Positions 1-6,730 of a stretch of DNA of 13,552 nt are shown piece after piece (the stretch's first letter is position 1; every line of letters starts with the position of its first letter). The stretch lies in contig VGWZ01000030.1 in assembly GCA_016873595.1 (NCBI GenBank), positions 1 through 13,552 of the forward strand, read 5' to 3'. A program made the position numbers and the translations under genes. The notes beneath the pieces were generated by a model. It was not told where the DNA came from, searched no databases, and saw only the letters and a program-made list of their open reading frames with translations. This DNA comes from Nitrospira sp. (lineage in GTDB: Bacteria > Nitrospirota > Thermodesulfovibrionia > Thermodesulfovibrionales > SM23-35).

Positions 1-137
1 GCAATTCATCGATATCACTTATTATTACTGATTTCCCTGAAGCAGCAGCCTCTAAGATGCTTATTGGTGAAGACTCATGGCGGGAGGGCAGGACAACCAT
101 CTTCGCCCCGGATAATAGCCGAATCTTACTTTTTTAA
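1..137 (+). CDS. 3' end of an unidentified gene (partial)
   Basis: An open frame enters from the left edge (first full codon at base 3) and stops at TAA 135-137, giving 44 residues. The end reads like genuine protein: an acidic and hydrophobic mix (LIITDFPEAAASKMLIGED) followed by a basic/polar stretch ending in RILLF. I do not recognise the family. It is not the C-terminus of a GspE ATPase or a secretin as far as I can tell, which are the genes usually found before gspF. The start, the full length and the function lie outside the window. That it is coding at all rests only on the open frame and protein-like composition. Confidence 0.4.
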   Translation, partial: NSSISLIITDFPEAAASKMLIGEDSWREGRTTIFAPDNSRILLF

Positions 138-524
138 TATTTTATTCCCGCTGTATTTTTCAAGACTTATTTCGTGAAAAGGAACCCAAAAGGATTGATA
201 CATTAAGAGAGGAGTTGAGGTTGGATCAGAGAAAACCAAAAATGAAATCCAAGGTAAAAGAGGTAGTAAGTGTTTAATATCGAGCCTCTTAGTTTTTACA
301 GGAAGAACGGGACTTGACCATGACTTTACCTCATATTATATACCAATCATTTACGCCTATGTTATAATTACAGATGTTTTATAGAACTTCTCCTGCTTGA
401 ATTGTGAAGAGTTTCAGAAGATTCCTTTTGTGTGACAGGATAATCGAGGGTAGAGGCGATACAGGAGAAGAACACCAATAGAACAATAGTAGGTAAGTTC
501 CTCAGGATACCACAGGAGGCATAG
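138..524. other. Intergenic region without a convincing gene
   Basis: This 387-base stretch separates the upstream fragment from gspF. One frame stays open from about 119 to 277 (TAA 275-277) and reads QDLFREKEPKRIDTLREEL and onward, a charged protein-like string, but it has no credible start codon, so it may be a decayed gene remnant. Promoter-like boxes lie at 314-342 and 340-368. A strong ribosome binding site AGGAGG (514-519) belongs to gspF. No tRNA, hairpin terminator or repeat was seen. Confidence 0.5.
314..342 (+). promoter_or_regulatory. Candidate sigma-70-type promoter upstream of gspF
   Basis: TTGACC (314-319) and TATATA (337-342) are separated by 17 bases, a good fit to a housekeeping promoter. 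It would give a leader of roughly 175 bases before the gspF start. An alternative lies just downstream: TATAAT at 363-368 preceded by TGT (extended -10), with only a weak -35 (ATACCA, 340-345). Either could start the secretion operon. This is motif reading only. Confidence 0.4.
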
Positions 525-1715
525 GTGATCTTTTCATACAGGGCAACCACAATGGAAGGTACAATTGTGGAAGGAGTTATCGATGCAGCAGATGAAAAGG
601 CTGCAATCGAAAGACTGAAAAATACAGGTGTCATTCCCCTGAATGTTGCTGCCCCGAAGGAAGATATAAAAAAGAGGTTTACCTTAAGGTCAGCAAAGGG
701 CGACCTTTTGACATTCACCACAGAGCTTTCTGCACTTTTAAGTTCCGGGGTGCCTATCGACAGAAGCCTCAACATCCTCTCAGGGATATCTGAAAGCAAA
801 GAGATGAAGAGCATAATTCAATCCATTCTAAAATCCATTAGAGAAGGGAGCTCGTTTTCTGACGCACTGCAAAGACATCCTGAGGTATTTCCAAAGATTT
901 ATATAAACATGATAAGGGCTGGTGAGGCTGGAGGCGTGCTGGATGTGGTGTTGGACAAACTGAATGAATTTCTTGAATCCAGAAAGGAATTAAAGGAACA
1001 TGTATTTTCAGCAATGATATATCCTACTATTCTCATCGTAACTGGTGGTATATCAGTAATCGTTCTTTTAACGTATGTGCTTCCTAAATTTACTGTACTC
1101 TTTGCAGAGCTTGGAGGCTCATTGCCACTTCCGACTCAAATCCTTCTTACTTTCAGCAACAACCTGAAGTCATACTGGTGGATTGTCCTCTCATTGTTCA
1201 TAACAGGATGGTTTATCTTTAAACACTCTATAAAATCTGATACCGGCAGATACAAATGGGATAGCTTCAAGCTCAAATTAATGGGAGACGTTGTAAGAAA
1301 GCTCGAAACTGCACGATTCTGTAGAACCCTCGGCACACTCCTCAAAAGCGGAGTACCCCTCCTCCAGGCGTTGAATAATGCAAAAGATGTCATAAACAAT
1401 CAGGTTATCGCTTCTGTTATTGATGATGTTTCAAAAGGCGCAAAGGAAGGCAAGGGTATAGCTACTCCCTTATCAAGTACAAATGTCTTTCCACCACTTG
1501 CCCTGTCCATGATCAAGGTCGGAGAAGAGACAGGTCAGCTTGATACCATGTTGATGAAGGTAGCATCCACATACGAGAAAAGCTTGAAGGAAGCGATAAA
1601 GAGATTTATAAGCCTTCTCGAGCCTGTCATGATTCTTACGATGGGCCTGATTATTGGTTTTATAGTTGTCTCAATGCTCATGGCCATATTCAGCATCACA
1701 GCACTGCCATTTTAG
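525..1715 (+). CDS. gspF: Type II secretion inner-membrane platform protein GspF
   Basis: GspF is the polytopic inner-membrane core of the T2SS platform, which couples the GspE ATPase to pseudopilus assembly. The 396-residue length is normal for the family. Two T2SSF repeats are visible at about residues 63-186 and 264-385. Each starts with a matching motif (FTTELSALLSSGVPIDRSL; FCRTLGTLLKSGVPLLQAL) and carries the paired MIRAGEAGG / MIKVGEETG signature. Hydrophobic segments lie at about 166-188, 217-233 and 365-390. The N-terminus (IFSYRATTMEGTIVEGVIDA) matches the family's start, which supports the GTG at 525. AGGAGG at 514-519 sits 5 bases before it. It is the first gene of the operon here. 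gspE is not next to it, and gspG does not follow. Confidence 0.95.
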   Translation: MIFSYRATTMEGTIVEGVIDAADEKAAIERLKNTGVIPLNVAAPKEDIKKRFTLRSAKGDLLTFTTELSALLSSGVPIDRSLNILSGISESKEMKSIIQSILKSIREGSSFSDALQRHPEVFPKIYINMIRAGEAGGVLDVVLDKLNEFLESRKELKEHVFSAMIYPTILIVTGGISVIVLLTYVLPKFTVLFAELGGSLPLPTQILLTFSNNLKSYWWIVLSLFITGWFIFKHSIKSDTGRYKWDSFKLKLMGDVVRKLETARFCRTLGTLLKSGVPLLQALNNAKDVINNQVIASVIDDVSKGAKEGKGIATPLSSTNVFPPLALSMIKVGEETGQLDTMLMKVASTYEKSLKEAIKRFISLLEPVMILTMGLIIGFIVVSMLMAIFSITALPF

Positions 1716-1720
1716 AAACA

Positions 1721-1819
1721 GATGCATGATGCAAGATACAAGATACAGGATAAAAGGTACAGGTATACAGAATTATTTCCTATCGTGCATCATGAATCGT
1801 GCATCGTGTATCATGCATC
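1721..1819. repeat. Palindrome of degenerate 7-bp units between gspF and gspH
   Basis: The outer ends are a perfect 10-bp inverted repeat (GATGCATGAT 1721-1730; ATCATGCATC 1810-1819). Inside, the left arm is built of loosely repeated heptamers (TGATGCA, AGATACA, AGATACA, GGATAAA, AGGTACA) and the right arm of complementary-style ones (ATCGTGC, ATCATGA, ATCGTGC, ATCGTGT, ATCATGC), with an AT-rich centre around 1761-1781. It resembles a dispersed REP-like element that can fold into a long imperfect hairpin in the operon mRNA. It lies in the only sizeable gap of the gspF-gspM stretch. Confidence 0.75.
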
Positions 1820-1847
1820 TCGTGAGTGATTTGAACATTTATAACTG

Positions 1848-2282
1848 ATGATGAAAAATAACGGTTTTACCCTTCTGGAGTTAATAATTGTGTTATTCCT
1901 CATTATGCTCATACTCAGCATCTCTACTGTCTTTTTTGCGAACACCATGCCCTCAAACAGACTCAATGCAACAGTCAGAGAGATGTCTGCAGCCATCAAG
2001 CATGCCCGATCACTTGCCCAGATAGATGGCGAAAAACAAACAATAACAATAGACCTTGACTCAAAAAATTACGGGATAAAAGGCCGCATGAGTAAAAATA
2101 TCCCGTCTGATATAACTATCAAGGTAATAGACCCATTTTCAGGAGAAAAGCTTAACGGGAAATACCTGATTGTATTTCATACAACTGGTAGTATTGAAGG
2201 TGGAACGATTGTACTGTGGAACAACAAAAAATTAGTGAGTATCCAGTTAGATCCTATCGTCGGATCAGTGATAATAAAATAG
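1848..2282 (+). CDS. gspH: Type II secretion minor pseudopilin GspH
   Basis: This is a minor pseudopilin of the T2SS pseudopilus tip. The 144-residue protein has a very short, clean prepilin leader: cleavage is expected at G6|F7, giving a mature start FTLLE with glutamate at +5, followed by a hydrophobic helix to about residue 29. The rest fits the GspH/FimT pattern: an ARSLAQ helix near residue 53, then beta strands ending in a G-GGTIVLW...VSIQLDPIVGSV block near the C-terminus. It lacks the features expected of the major pseudopilin GspG. Start codons at 1848 and 1851 (MM) are both possible. No strong ribosome binding site is visible, perhaps because the upstream palindrome displaced it. 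Confidence 0.85.
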   Translation: MMKNNGFTLLELIIVLFLIMLILSISTVFFANTMPSNRLNATVREMSAAIKHARSLAQIDGEKQTITIDLDSKNYGIKGRMSKNIPSDITIKVIDPFSGEKLNGKYLIVFHTTGSIEGGTIVLWNNKKLVSIQLDPIVGSVIIK

Positions 2283-2298
2283 TGATAGGTAATGGAGG

Positions 2299-2748
2299 AT
2301 GAGTATTCCTAATTTCAAATTTTTAATTGAAAATCCCCCCATCCCCCCCTTTATTAAAGGGGGGTTAGGGGGGATTAGAGGCTTTACCCTTCTTGAGGTG
2401 CTTGTGGCCATTGCACTCTTAGGTATTGCAATAACTGTTGTTCTACAGCTCTTTTCAGCTAATTTAAGGGCTGTGTCAGCGTCTGATGATTATGTATCTG
2501 CTGTCATAAAAGCAGAGGCAAAGATGAGAGAGTTACTGGATGATGATAAGCTCTCAGAAAAATCCTGGAGTGAAACAACAGATGACGGCTACAGGATAGA
2601 TGTCTTGATATATGATGCCATGAAAGACAGGACAGAAAATCTACAGGTAAGGCTTTTAGAGGTCAACTTGATAATCCACTGGATAAAAGACACGAAGGAG
2701 AGGTCACTCACCCTCAAGGCGATGAAGGTGGTAGAGAAAAAGATATAA
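2299..2748 (+). CDS. gspI: Type II secretion minor pseudopilin GspI with repeat-bearing leader
   Basis: GspI is a minor pseudopilin that nucleates the pseudopilus tip with GspJ and GspK. The mature part begins FTLLEVLVAIALLG (cleavage G28|F29, glutamate at +5) and has the short length (149 residues) and ASDDYVSAVIKAEAKM-type region expected of GspI. The leader is unusual: 28 residues instead of about 6-8, because a 45-bp palindromic repeat (2332-2376) encodes residues 12-26 (NPPIPPFIKGGLGG plus I). No in-frame ATG, GTG or TTG lies between the repeat and the cleavage site, so the repeat must be translated unless an ATT start is used. The frame is closed upstream at 2290, so ATG 2299 is the only normal start. 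Its GGAGG (2294-2298) abuts the ATG with no spacer, so initiation may be weak. Confidence 0.88.
   Translation: MSIPNFKFLIENPPIPPFIKGGLGGIRGFTLLEVLVAIALLGIAITVVLQLFSANLRAVSASDDYVSAVIKAEAKMRELLDDDKLSEKSWSETTDDGYRIDVLIYDAMKDRTENLQVRLLEVNLIIHWIKDTKERSLTLKAMKVVEKKI
2332..2376. repeat. C-tract/G-tract palindromic repeat inside the gspI leader
   Basis: A 45-bp imperfect palindrome with outer arms AATCCCCCC / GGGGGGATT and inner arms CCCCCCCTTTA / TTAAAGGGGGG. It is read in frame as NPPIPPFIKGGLGG. The same family occurs at 2849-2894 and 5259-5302. As RNA it can fold into a very GC-rich hairpin starting about 33 bases after the gspI start codon. Confidence 0.92.
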
Positions 2749-2749
2749 G

Positions 2750-3553
2750 ATGAATAGTTCAAGAAACAGATATATGAAGTCTCAGCATTTATCAATGAAA
2801 AAATCAGGAGATTGCTTCGTTGGTCGTAGCGACCTCCTCGCAATGACAAATCCCCCCATTCCCCCCTTTACTAAGGGGGGGGGTAAGGGGGATTATGGTT
2901 TTACCCTTCTTGAATTAATAATCTCTATTACCTTACTCGGGATTATTGTCATCATCACAGCTGGTGCCATGAGGCTTGGATACCGTTCCGTGGATGCAGG
3001 AGAAAAAAAAATAGAGTCCCTCGAAAGGATCAGGGCTTCTTTAAATATTATAGATTCTCAGATTCAGTCGGCAATACCACTGACTTATGATGAAGATGGT
3101 GTTAAAAAATATTTCTTTAAAGGGGACAGGGAATCCTTGCAATTTTCAACAAACTATTCCATCTGGGGTGGACAGAAAGGTTATGTAATTGTTACTTACA
3201 GAGTCGAATCCAGAGACCAGGGAAAGCAGGTGTTATATGCATCTGAAAATATTGTGGGCATTGAGGACAAAAGAGATGCAAAGCTCTTCGATGCCTTTGA
3301 TAAGATATATTTCGAATATTTTTTCAAAGACCCTACAGAAGAACAAGGGAAATGGATTGAGCAATGGACAGATGATACAACGATACCGGAAAAGGTCAGA
3401 TTACATCTCATTGATAAAACAAAGGACATTTCTATGATTATTCCAGTGAGGGTACAAGGAACTATGTCGCAGATAGCCACAAAATCAACAGGCACAAAAT
3501 CATCTGCAGAAAATAGAATGCAAGAAAAAAGAGAGAAGCCCAAAAAACAATGA
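2750..3553 (+). CDS. gspJ: Type II secretion minor pseudopilin GspJ with doubly interrupted leader
   Basis: GspJ is a minor pseudopilin of the tip complex. The mature protein starts FTLLELIISITLLG after G50 (glutamate 55 at +5). Its soluble part has the expected GspJ traits: an ERIRASLNIIDSQIQSAI helix and a beta-rich domain with YRVESRDQGKQVLYASE. The leader is up to 50 residues. Two unrelated palindromic repeats (2807-2847 and 2849-2894) encode residues 20-32 and 34-48. Candidate starts are ATG 2750, 2774 and 2795. The last gives MKKSG followed by the inserts and may be the ancestral start, but no start shows a good ribosome binding site. No in-frame start follows the second repeat. The C-terminal tail is lysine-rich. 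It starts 1 base after gspI stops and overlaps gspK by ATGA. Confidence 0.88.
   Translation: MNSSRNRYMKSQHLSMKKSGDCFVGRSDLLAMTNPPIPPFTKGGGKGDYGFTLLELIISITLLGIIVIITAGAMRLGYRSVDAGEKKIESLERIRASLNIIDSQIQSAIPLTYDEDGVKKYFFKGDRESLQFSTNYSIWGGQKGYVIVTYRVESRDQGKQVLYASENIVGIEDKRDAKLFDAFDKIYFEYFFKDPTEEQGKWIEQWTDDTTIPEKVRLHLIDKTKDISMIIPVRVQGTMSQIATKSTGTKSSAENRMQEKREKPKKQ
2807..2847. repeat. GTCATTGCGAGG-type palindromic repeat in the gspJ leader
   Basis: Nested inverted repeats: outer ATTGC (2811-2815) / GCAAT (2840-2844) and inner GGTCG (2822-2826) / CGACC (2830-2834) with a 3-base loop. The reverse strand begins GTCATTGCGAGGAGG, a dispersed repeat type I have seen in many bacterial genomes (from memory). 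Here it is read in frame as GDCFVGRSDLLAMT. Only one copy is in this window. Confidence 0.75.
2849..2894. repeat. C-tract/G-tract palindromic repeat inside the gspJ leader
   Basis: Second copy of the family seen at 2332-2376, 46 bp, starting AATCCCCCC and ending GGGGGATT. It is read as NPPIPPFTKGGGKGD. It follows the unrelated repeat at 2807-2847 after one base. Its right arm has a run of 9 G (2875-2883) where the gspI copy has 6, and the frame downstream of the run differs by one base from the gspI copy. Confidence 0.92.
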
Positions 3554-4536
3554 TGACAAAAACACAAGAGTCACAAAAGCATAAAGGGGTGAGGGGTATT
3601 GCCGCATCAGAGAGAGGAATTGCCCTTCTCATGGTATTTTGGGTACTGACCGTTTTGATGGTCATTGTGCTTTCATTCTCCTATATGACAAGGACAGAGT
3701 CGCATGCCACATTAGTCTTCAAGGAAGGGATGGAAAAGAAATTCCTTGCAGAAGCAGGAATAGAAAGAGGTATAATGGAACTCTTTTACAGAAATCAAAA
3801 CTTTTCTGTCGAAGGCAGTGATATATGGAAAATAGATGGAACGCCTTACACTGTCCAGATGGAAGATGGATACTACACTATCAGAATTATGGATGAAGCA
3901 GGGCATGTGAACATAAACTCAGTATCTGATATAATATTAAAAAATCTTTTGCTGAACGTAGGAGTCCAGGCAGAAGAGGTAGATACGATTGTAGATTCCA
4001 TAATGGACTGGAAAGACCCTGACGACCTTCACAGGCTTCATGGTGCTGAGAGTGATTACTACATGTCTCTGCCCACTCCTTATAAAGCAAAGAATGCGAA
4101 TTTTGACACATTGGAAGAACTCTTACTGGTTAAGGGAGTAAAGCCTGAGATACTTTATGGAAGCGGTGAAAAAAATGGTATCATTGACTTTCTCACGGTC
4201 AATTCAATAAGCAGCCAGATTAATATAAATACAGCACCAAAGGAGGTTCTCATGGCAATTCCGGGCATGACGCCTGAGCTTGCTGATGGGATAATAAACT
4301 ACAGGCAGAGTAAAGAGATAATGGGCATACAGGAAATTCAGGGGATTCTTGGTGAAAATTACATCACTATGGCGCCGTACATTATTACAGGAGGAACCAA
4401 TTCATACACCATTGAATCAGTTGCTTATAAAGGGAATAGAAAGGCAGGCTATGCTATCAAGGCAACGGTTGTCATTGAGGCAAACAATAAATTCAGATAT
4501 GTTTATTACAAGAACCCATCACACAAAACACAATGA
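3550..4536 (+). CDS. gspK: Type II secretion minor pseudopilin GspK
   Basis: GspK is the large minor pseudopilin at the pseudopilus tip. It is 328 residues, the usual size. The leader is 23 residues with cleavage at G23|I24 (ERG|IALLMVFWVLTVLMVIVLSF), and it lacks glutamate at +5, which is typical of GspK. The body shows the family's helical insertion: NINSVSDIILKNLL near residue 121, then DWKDPDDLHRLHGAESDYY at 153-171, NANFDTLEELLLVKGVKPEIL at about 182-202, and ININTAPKEVLMAIPGMT at 224-241, a helix-hairpin-helix-like stretch. ATG 3550 (or 3553) overlaps the gspJ stop by 4 bases and the stop overlaps gspL by 4, indicating translational coupling. Confidence 0.95.
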   Translation: MMTKTQESQKHKGVRGIAASERGIALLMVFWVLTVLMVIVLSFSYMTRTESHATLVFKEGMEKKFLAEAGIERGIMELFYRNQNFSVEGSDIWKIDGTPYTVQMEDGYYTIRIMDEAGHVNINSVSDIILKNLLLNVGVQAEEVDTIVDSIMDWKDPDDLHRLHGAESDYYMSLPTPYKAKNANFDTLEELLLVKGVKPEILYGSGEKNGIIDFLTVNSISSQININTAPKEVLMAIPGMTPELADGIINYRQSKEIMGIQEIQGILGENYITMAPYIITGGTNSYTIESVAYKGNRKAGYAIKATVVIEANNKFRYVYYKNPSHKTQ

Positions 4537-6107
4537 CAAGGACAATAGCCATTAAAAAATTAGTATCAATTGCCTCTGATTCAGCTATAAAACTGAAGGA
4601 GATGTGGAAACCTTTGCAGAGGATCCTTACCTTCAGTATCGCTGATGATATAATAGCGCCAAAGAAAAATCTGTGTGTTTCAATTGAGAAAGGCAGCATG
4701 TCTATTGCCTATGGCTCAAGATTTTTATCGCAGATAAAGATAAGAAAATCCAGAAAATATCCAATGGATCAGGAAAAGTATCCACAGCCAGAGGTACTTG
4801 CCTCATCAGTAACCTTAGCCATGAGTGACCTTGGAATCGCAAAAACAGATGTAACCCTGAGCATTCCAAAAGCGTGGGCTATTATCAAGATCGCAGAGTT
4901 TCCGTCTACTGTTAAAGAAAAACTCTCGGACGTCGTTTCATATGAGTTGGACAGGTTGACCCCTCTCAGTCCTGAAGATGCATTCTACGATTTCAGGGTA
5001 TTAAAGGAAAACAGCAAAAAACTTACCCTTTTGATTGTTGTAGCAAAAGCAGATTCAATAACACCATATGTAAACGCGCTCAGAGAAAAAGGTATTCACG
5101 TTTCCCGTGTAACAGTGAATCTCTCATGTATAGTTACTCTTTGCCATTATATGGATAAAGGAACAGACTTTATTTTTTTAGAAATAAAAGGGGATAGATA
5201 TGAAGGTGCCTTATTCCTCGATGGCTCTATAACCAGTACCTTTACAGGCAGTTTCAGCACCCCCCCTATCCCCCCCTTAGCAAGGGGGGGTGAAGGGGGG
5301 GTCGAGAAATCAAAGGTAGATACGATTATGACAGAAATTGAACCCCTTATAGATGCTGTCAAAAAACAAGGGAAGGCACCCCAGATTATAGCCATTTTAA
5401 AAGATAGTAGTCCTACTTTAAAAGAAATGCTGAAATTACAGAGCCTCCCTGTCAGGATACTGAATGAGACTGATACAAAGATCAAGCTTTCAGAGCCGCA
5501 GGAAGAACTTACCTATGCTGCCATTGGAGGGGTTCTTGAATCGTTGTGGTCAAAGGCAAAGGGAATAAATCTGCTTGAAAAAGGTCGCCATGAGATATCA
5601 AAAACACCCATGGCTTTCACAATAATCCTCATATGCGCAATCATAGCCCTGTGGATTCTCTATATGGTTGCACCTCTTCGAATAGAAGAAAAAAGGCTCA
5701 AGGAGATTGACCATCAGATAATGCTGAGAAGGGAAGAGGTCAGAAAGGTTGAGGCACTTAAAAAGGAGATAGATACTCTGAGCAATGAGATCTCTACAAT
5801 AAACAATTTTAAGGAAAATAGGCCAATGGCACTCAATATCCTCAAAGAACTCACCACCATTCTTCCAAAGACCGCATGGCTCATAAGAGTGAGGATTATA
5901 GAGACAACAGTAGAGATCGAGGGTTATGCAAGCTCAGCAACAGAGCTTCTACCAAAGCTCGAGGCATCAAAATATTTTCAAAAGGTAGCGTTTGCATCTC
6001 CAACATTTAGGGATGCGGGAATGCGTGCCGATAGGTTTAATATAAAGATGGAGATTGAGGGACCTAAAATAGATGAGGAAGAAAGGGTGAAAAGTGAGAA
6101 AAAGTAA
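4533..6107 (+). CDS. gspL: Type II secretion platform protein GspL (PilM-like plus PilN-like)
   Basis: GspL links the cytoplasmic ATPase GspE to the inner-membrane platform. The 524-residue protein has a cytoplasmic actin-like (PilM/GspL) domain from about residue 45 to 340, with VTLSIPKAWAIIKIAEFP and a YELDRLTPLSPEDAFYDFRV motif. One transmembrane helix follows at about 360-382, then a charged coiled coil to about 425 and a PilN-like periplasmic domain (NILKELTTILPKTAWLIRVRI and an IEGYASS strand). It is longer than many GspL proteins. Part of this is a repeat-encoded insert at residues 243-257 (TPPIPPLARGGEGGV), probably in a surface loop between a beta hairpin and the following helix. It overlaps gspK by 4 bases and gspM by 14. 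Confidence 0.9.
   Translation: MTRTIAIKKLVSIASDSAIKLKEMWKPLQRILTFSIADDIIAPKKNLCVSIEKGSMSIAYGSRFLSQIKIRKSRKYPMDQEKYPQPEVLASSVTLAMSDLGIAKTDVTLSIPKAWAIIKIAEFPSTVKEKLSDVVSYELDRLTPLSPEDAFYDFRVLKENSKKLTLLIVVAKADSITPYVNALREKGIHVSRVTVNLSCIVTLCHYMDKGTDFIFLEIKGDRYEGALFLDGSITSTFTGSFSTPPIPPLARGGEGGVEKSKVDTIMTEIEPLIDAVKKQGKAPQIIAILKDSSPTLKEMLKLQSLPVRILNETDTKIKLSEPQEELTYAAIGGVLESLWSKAKGINLLEKGRHEISKTPMAFTIILICAIIALWILYMVAPLRIEEKRLKEIDHQIMLRREEVRKVEALKKEIDTLSNEISTINNFKENRPMALNILKELTTILPKTAWLIRVRIIETTVEIEGYASSATELLPKLEASKYFQKVAFASPTFRDAGMRADRFNIKMEIEGPKIDEEERVKSEKK
5259..5302. repeat. C-tract/G-tract palindromic repeat inside gspL
   Basis: Third copy of the family, 44 bp, with outer arms ACCCCCCC / GGGGGGGT. 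It contains four 7-base homopolymer runs (C 5260-5266, C 5270-5276, G 5284-5290, G 5295-5301). It is read as TPPIPPLARGGEGGV in gspL. The complementary strand is also open through it (PPSPPLAKGGIGG). Confidence 0.92.
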
Positions 6108-6645
6108 GATATTGATAGTCGGCATACCTTTAGGCATTATACTGCTTGGGCTTGGTATATATCAGTACGGGTTCTTAAGGATTCAGGCAGAGACAGCCTC
6201 TCTTAGAGAAGGGCAGGCTATAAAGACAAAAACCCTTGAAAAGTACATTACCCTCATCTCAGAAAAACCTCAACTGGAGAAGAAACTTGCCTCGTTGAAA
6301 GAGACAAGAAAGGCTGACGATTCAAAGCTCATAACAGGGCAGACACCTTCCCTTTCAGCAGCACAATTACAGGAAATAGTCAAAGGCATCATTACAGGCA
6401 GGGGAGGAACGATATCAAGTGAACGGGTTGGAAAGCCTGAAGACCTTGGTAAATTCAAAGTTATAAATGTAATTATAGATGCAGTCATGCCTGACTCAAG
6501 AGCACTGAGCGATGTCCTTTACTCCATAGAGACACGGACTCCATATCTCGTGGTAAAAGAGTTTGACATAAGGATTAGAAACTACAGGGACCCGAGGGAA
6601 CTCATGCTAAAATTAGATGTATCTGCCTTAACAGCTGGAAGATGA
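6094..6645 (+). CDS. gspM: Type II secretion platform protein GspM (PilO-like)
   Basis: GspM partners GspL in the inner-membrane platform. The 183-residue protein has a basic N-terminus (MRKSK), one transmembrane helix at about residues 5-25, a coiled-coil stretch with EKPQLEKKLASLKETR to about residue 75, and a ferredoxin-like C-terminal domain (LSAAQLQEIVKGIITGRGG ... VINVIIDAVMPDSRALSDVLYSIE ... LVVKEFDIRIRN) of the PilO/GspM subtype-b kind. The GTG start at 6094 has AGGG about 6 bases upstream and overlaps gspL by 14 bases, so it is probably translationally coupled. Identity rests on topology, position and the C-terminal pattern. It is the last gene of the tightly overlapping block. Confidence 0.82.
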   Translation: MRKSKILIVGIPLGIILLGLGIYQYGFLRIQAETASLREGQAIKTKTLEKYITLISEKPQLEKKLASLKETRKADDSKLITGQTPSLSAAQLQEIVKGIITGRGGTISSERVGKPEDLGKFKVINVIIDAVMPDSRALSDVLYSIETRTPYLVVKEFDIRIRNYRDPRELMLKLDVSALTAGR

Positions 6646-6701
6646 GATGCATAACAGACTCATGGTTTGCATGTAGCTTTCCGCTCATACCAATTTATAC
6701 A

Positions 6702-6730
6702 ACGACAGGGTTTACGAGCTGTGCTATAAT
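6702..6730 (+). promoter_or_regulatory. Candidate extended -10 promoter inside the secretion cluster
   Basis: TATAAT (6725-6730) is preceded by TGC (6722-6724), an extended -10, and ACGACA (6702-6707, 4 of 6 matches to TTGACA) lies 17 bases upstream. The ATG of the small gene follows 24 bases later. It would let the small gene and gspC be expressed independently of gspF-gspM. Blocks shared with the gspF upstream region are described in the findings. Confidence 0.45.

Noticed and set aside
368..814. Long minus-strand open frame opposite the start of gspF
   Set aside because: Most of it is the complement of the clearly conserved gspF coding sequence, and its product resembles no protein I know. 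It is treated as a shadow.
1721..1819. The repeat units between gspF and gspH as a CRISPR array
   Set aside because: The units are only 7 bp, degenerate, without spacers, and arranged as an inverted repeat.
1666..1848. Short plus-strand frame across the gspF-gspH gap
   Set aside because: It starts inside gspF and is made of the heptamer palindrome, so its translation is repetitive and not protein-like.
2332..2376. G-quadruplex formed by the G-tracts of the palindromic repeats
   Set aside because: Each copy has only two G-tracts per strand next to complementary C-tracts, so a hairpin is far more likely than an intramolecular quadruplex.
5147..5485. Minus-strand open frame across the gspL repeat
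   Set aside because: It is open because the palindromic repeat reads through on both strands. The rest is antisense to gspL, with no start context.
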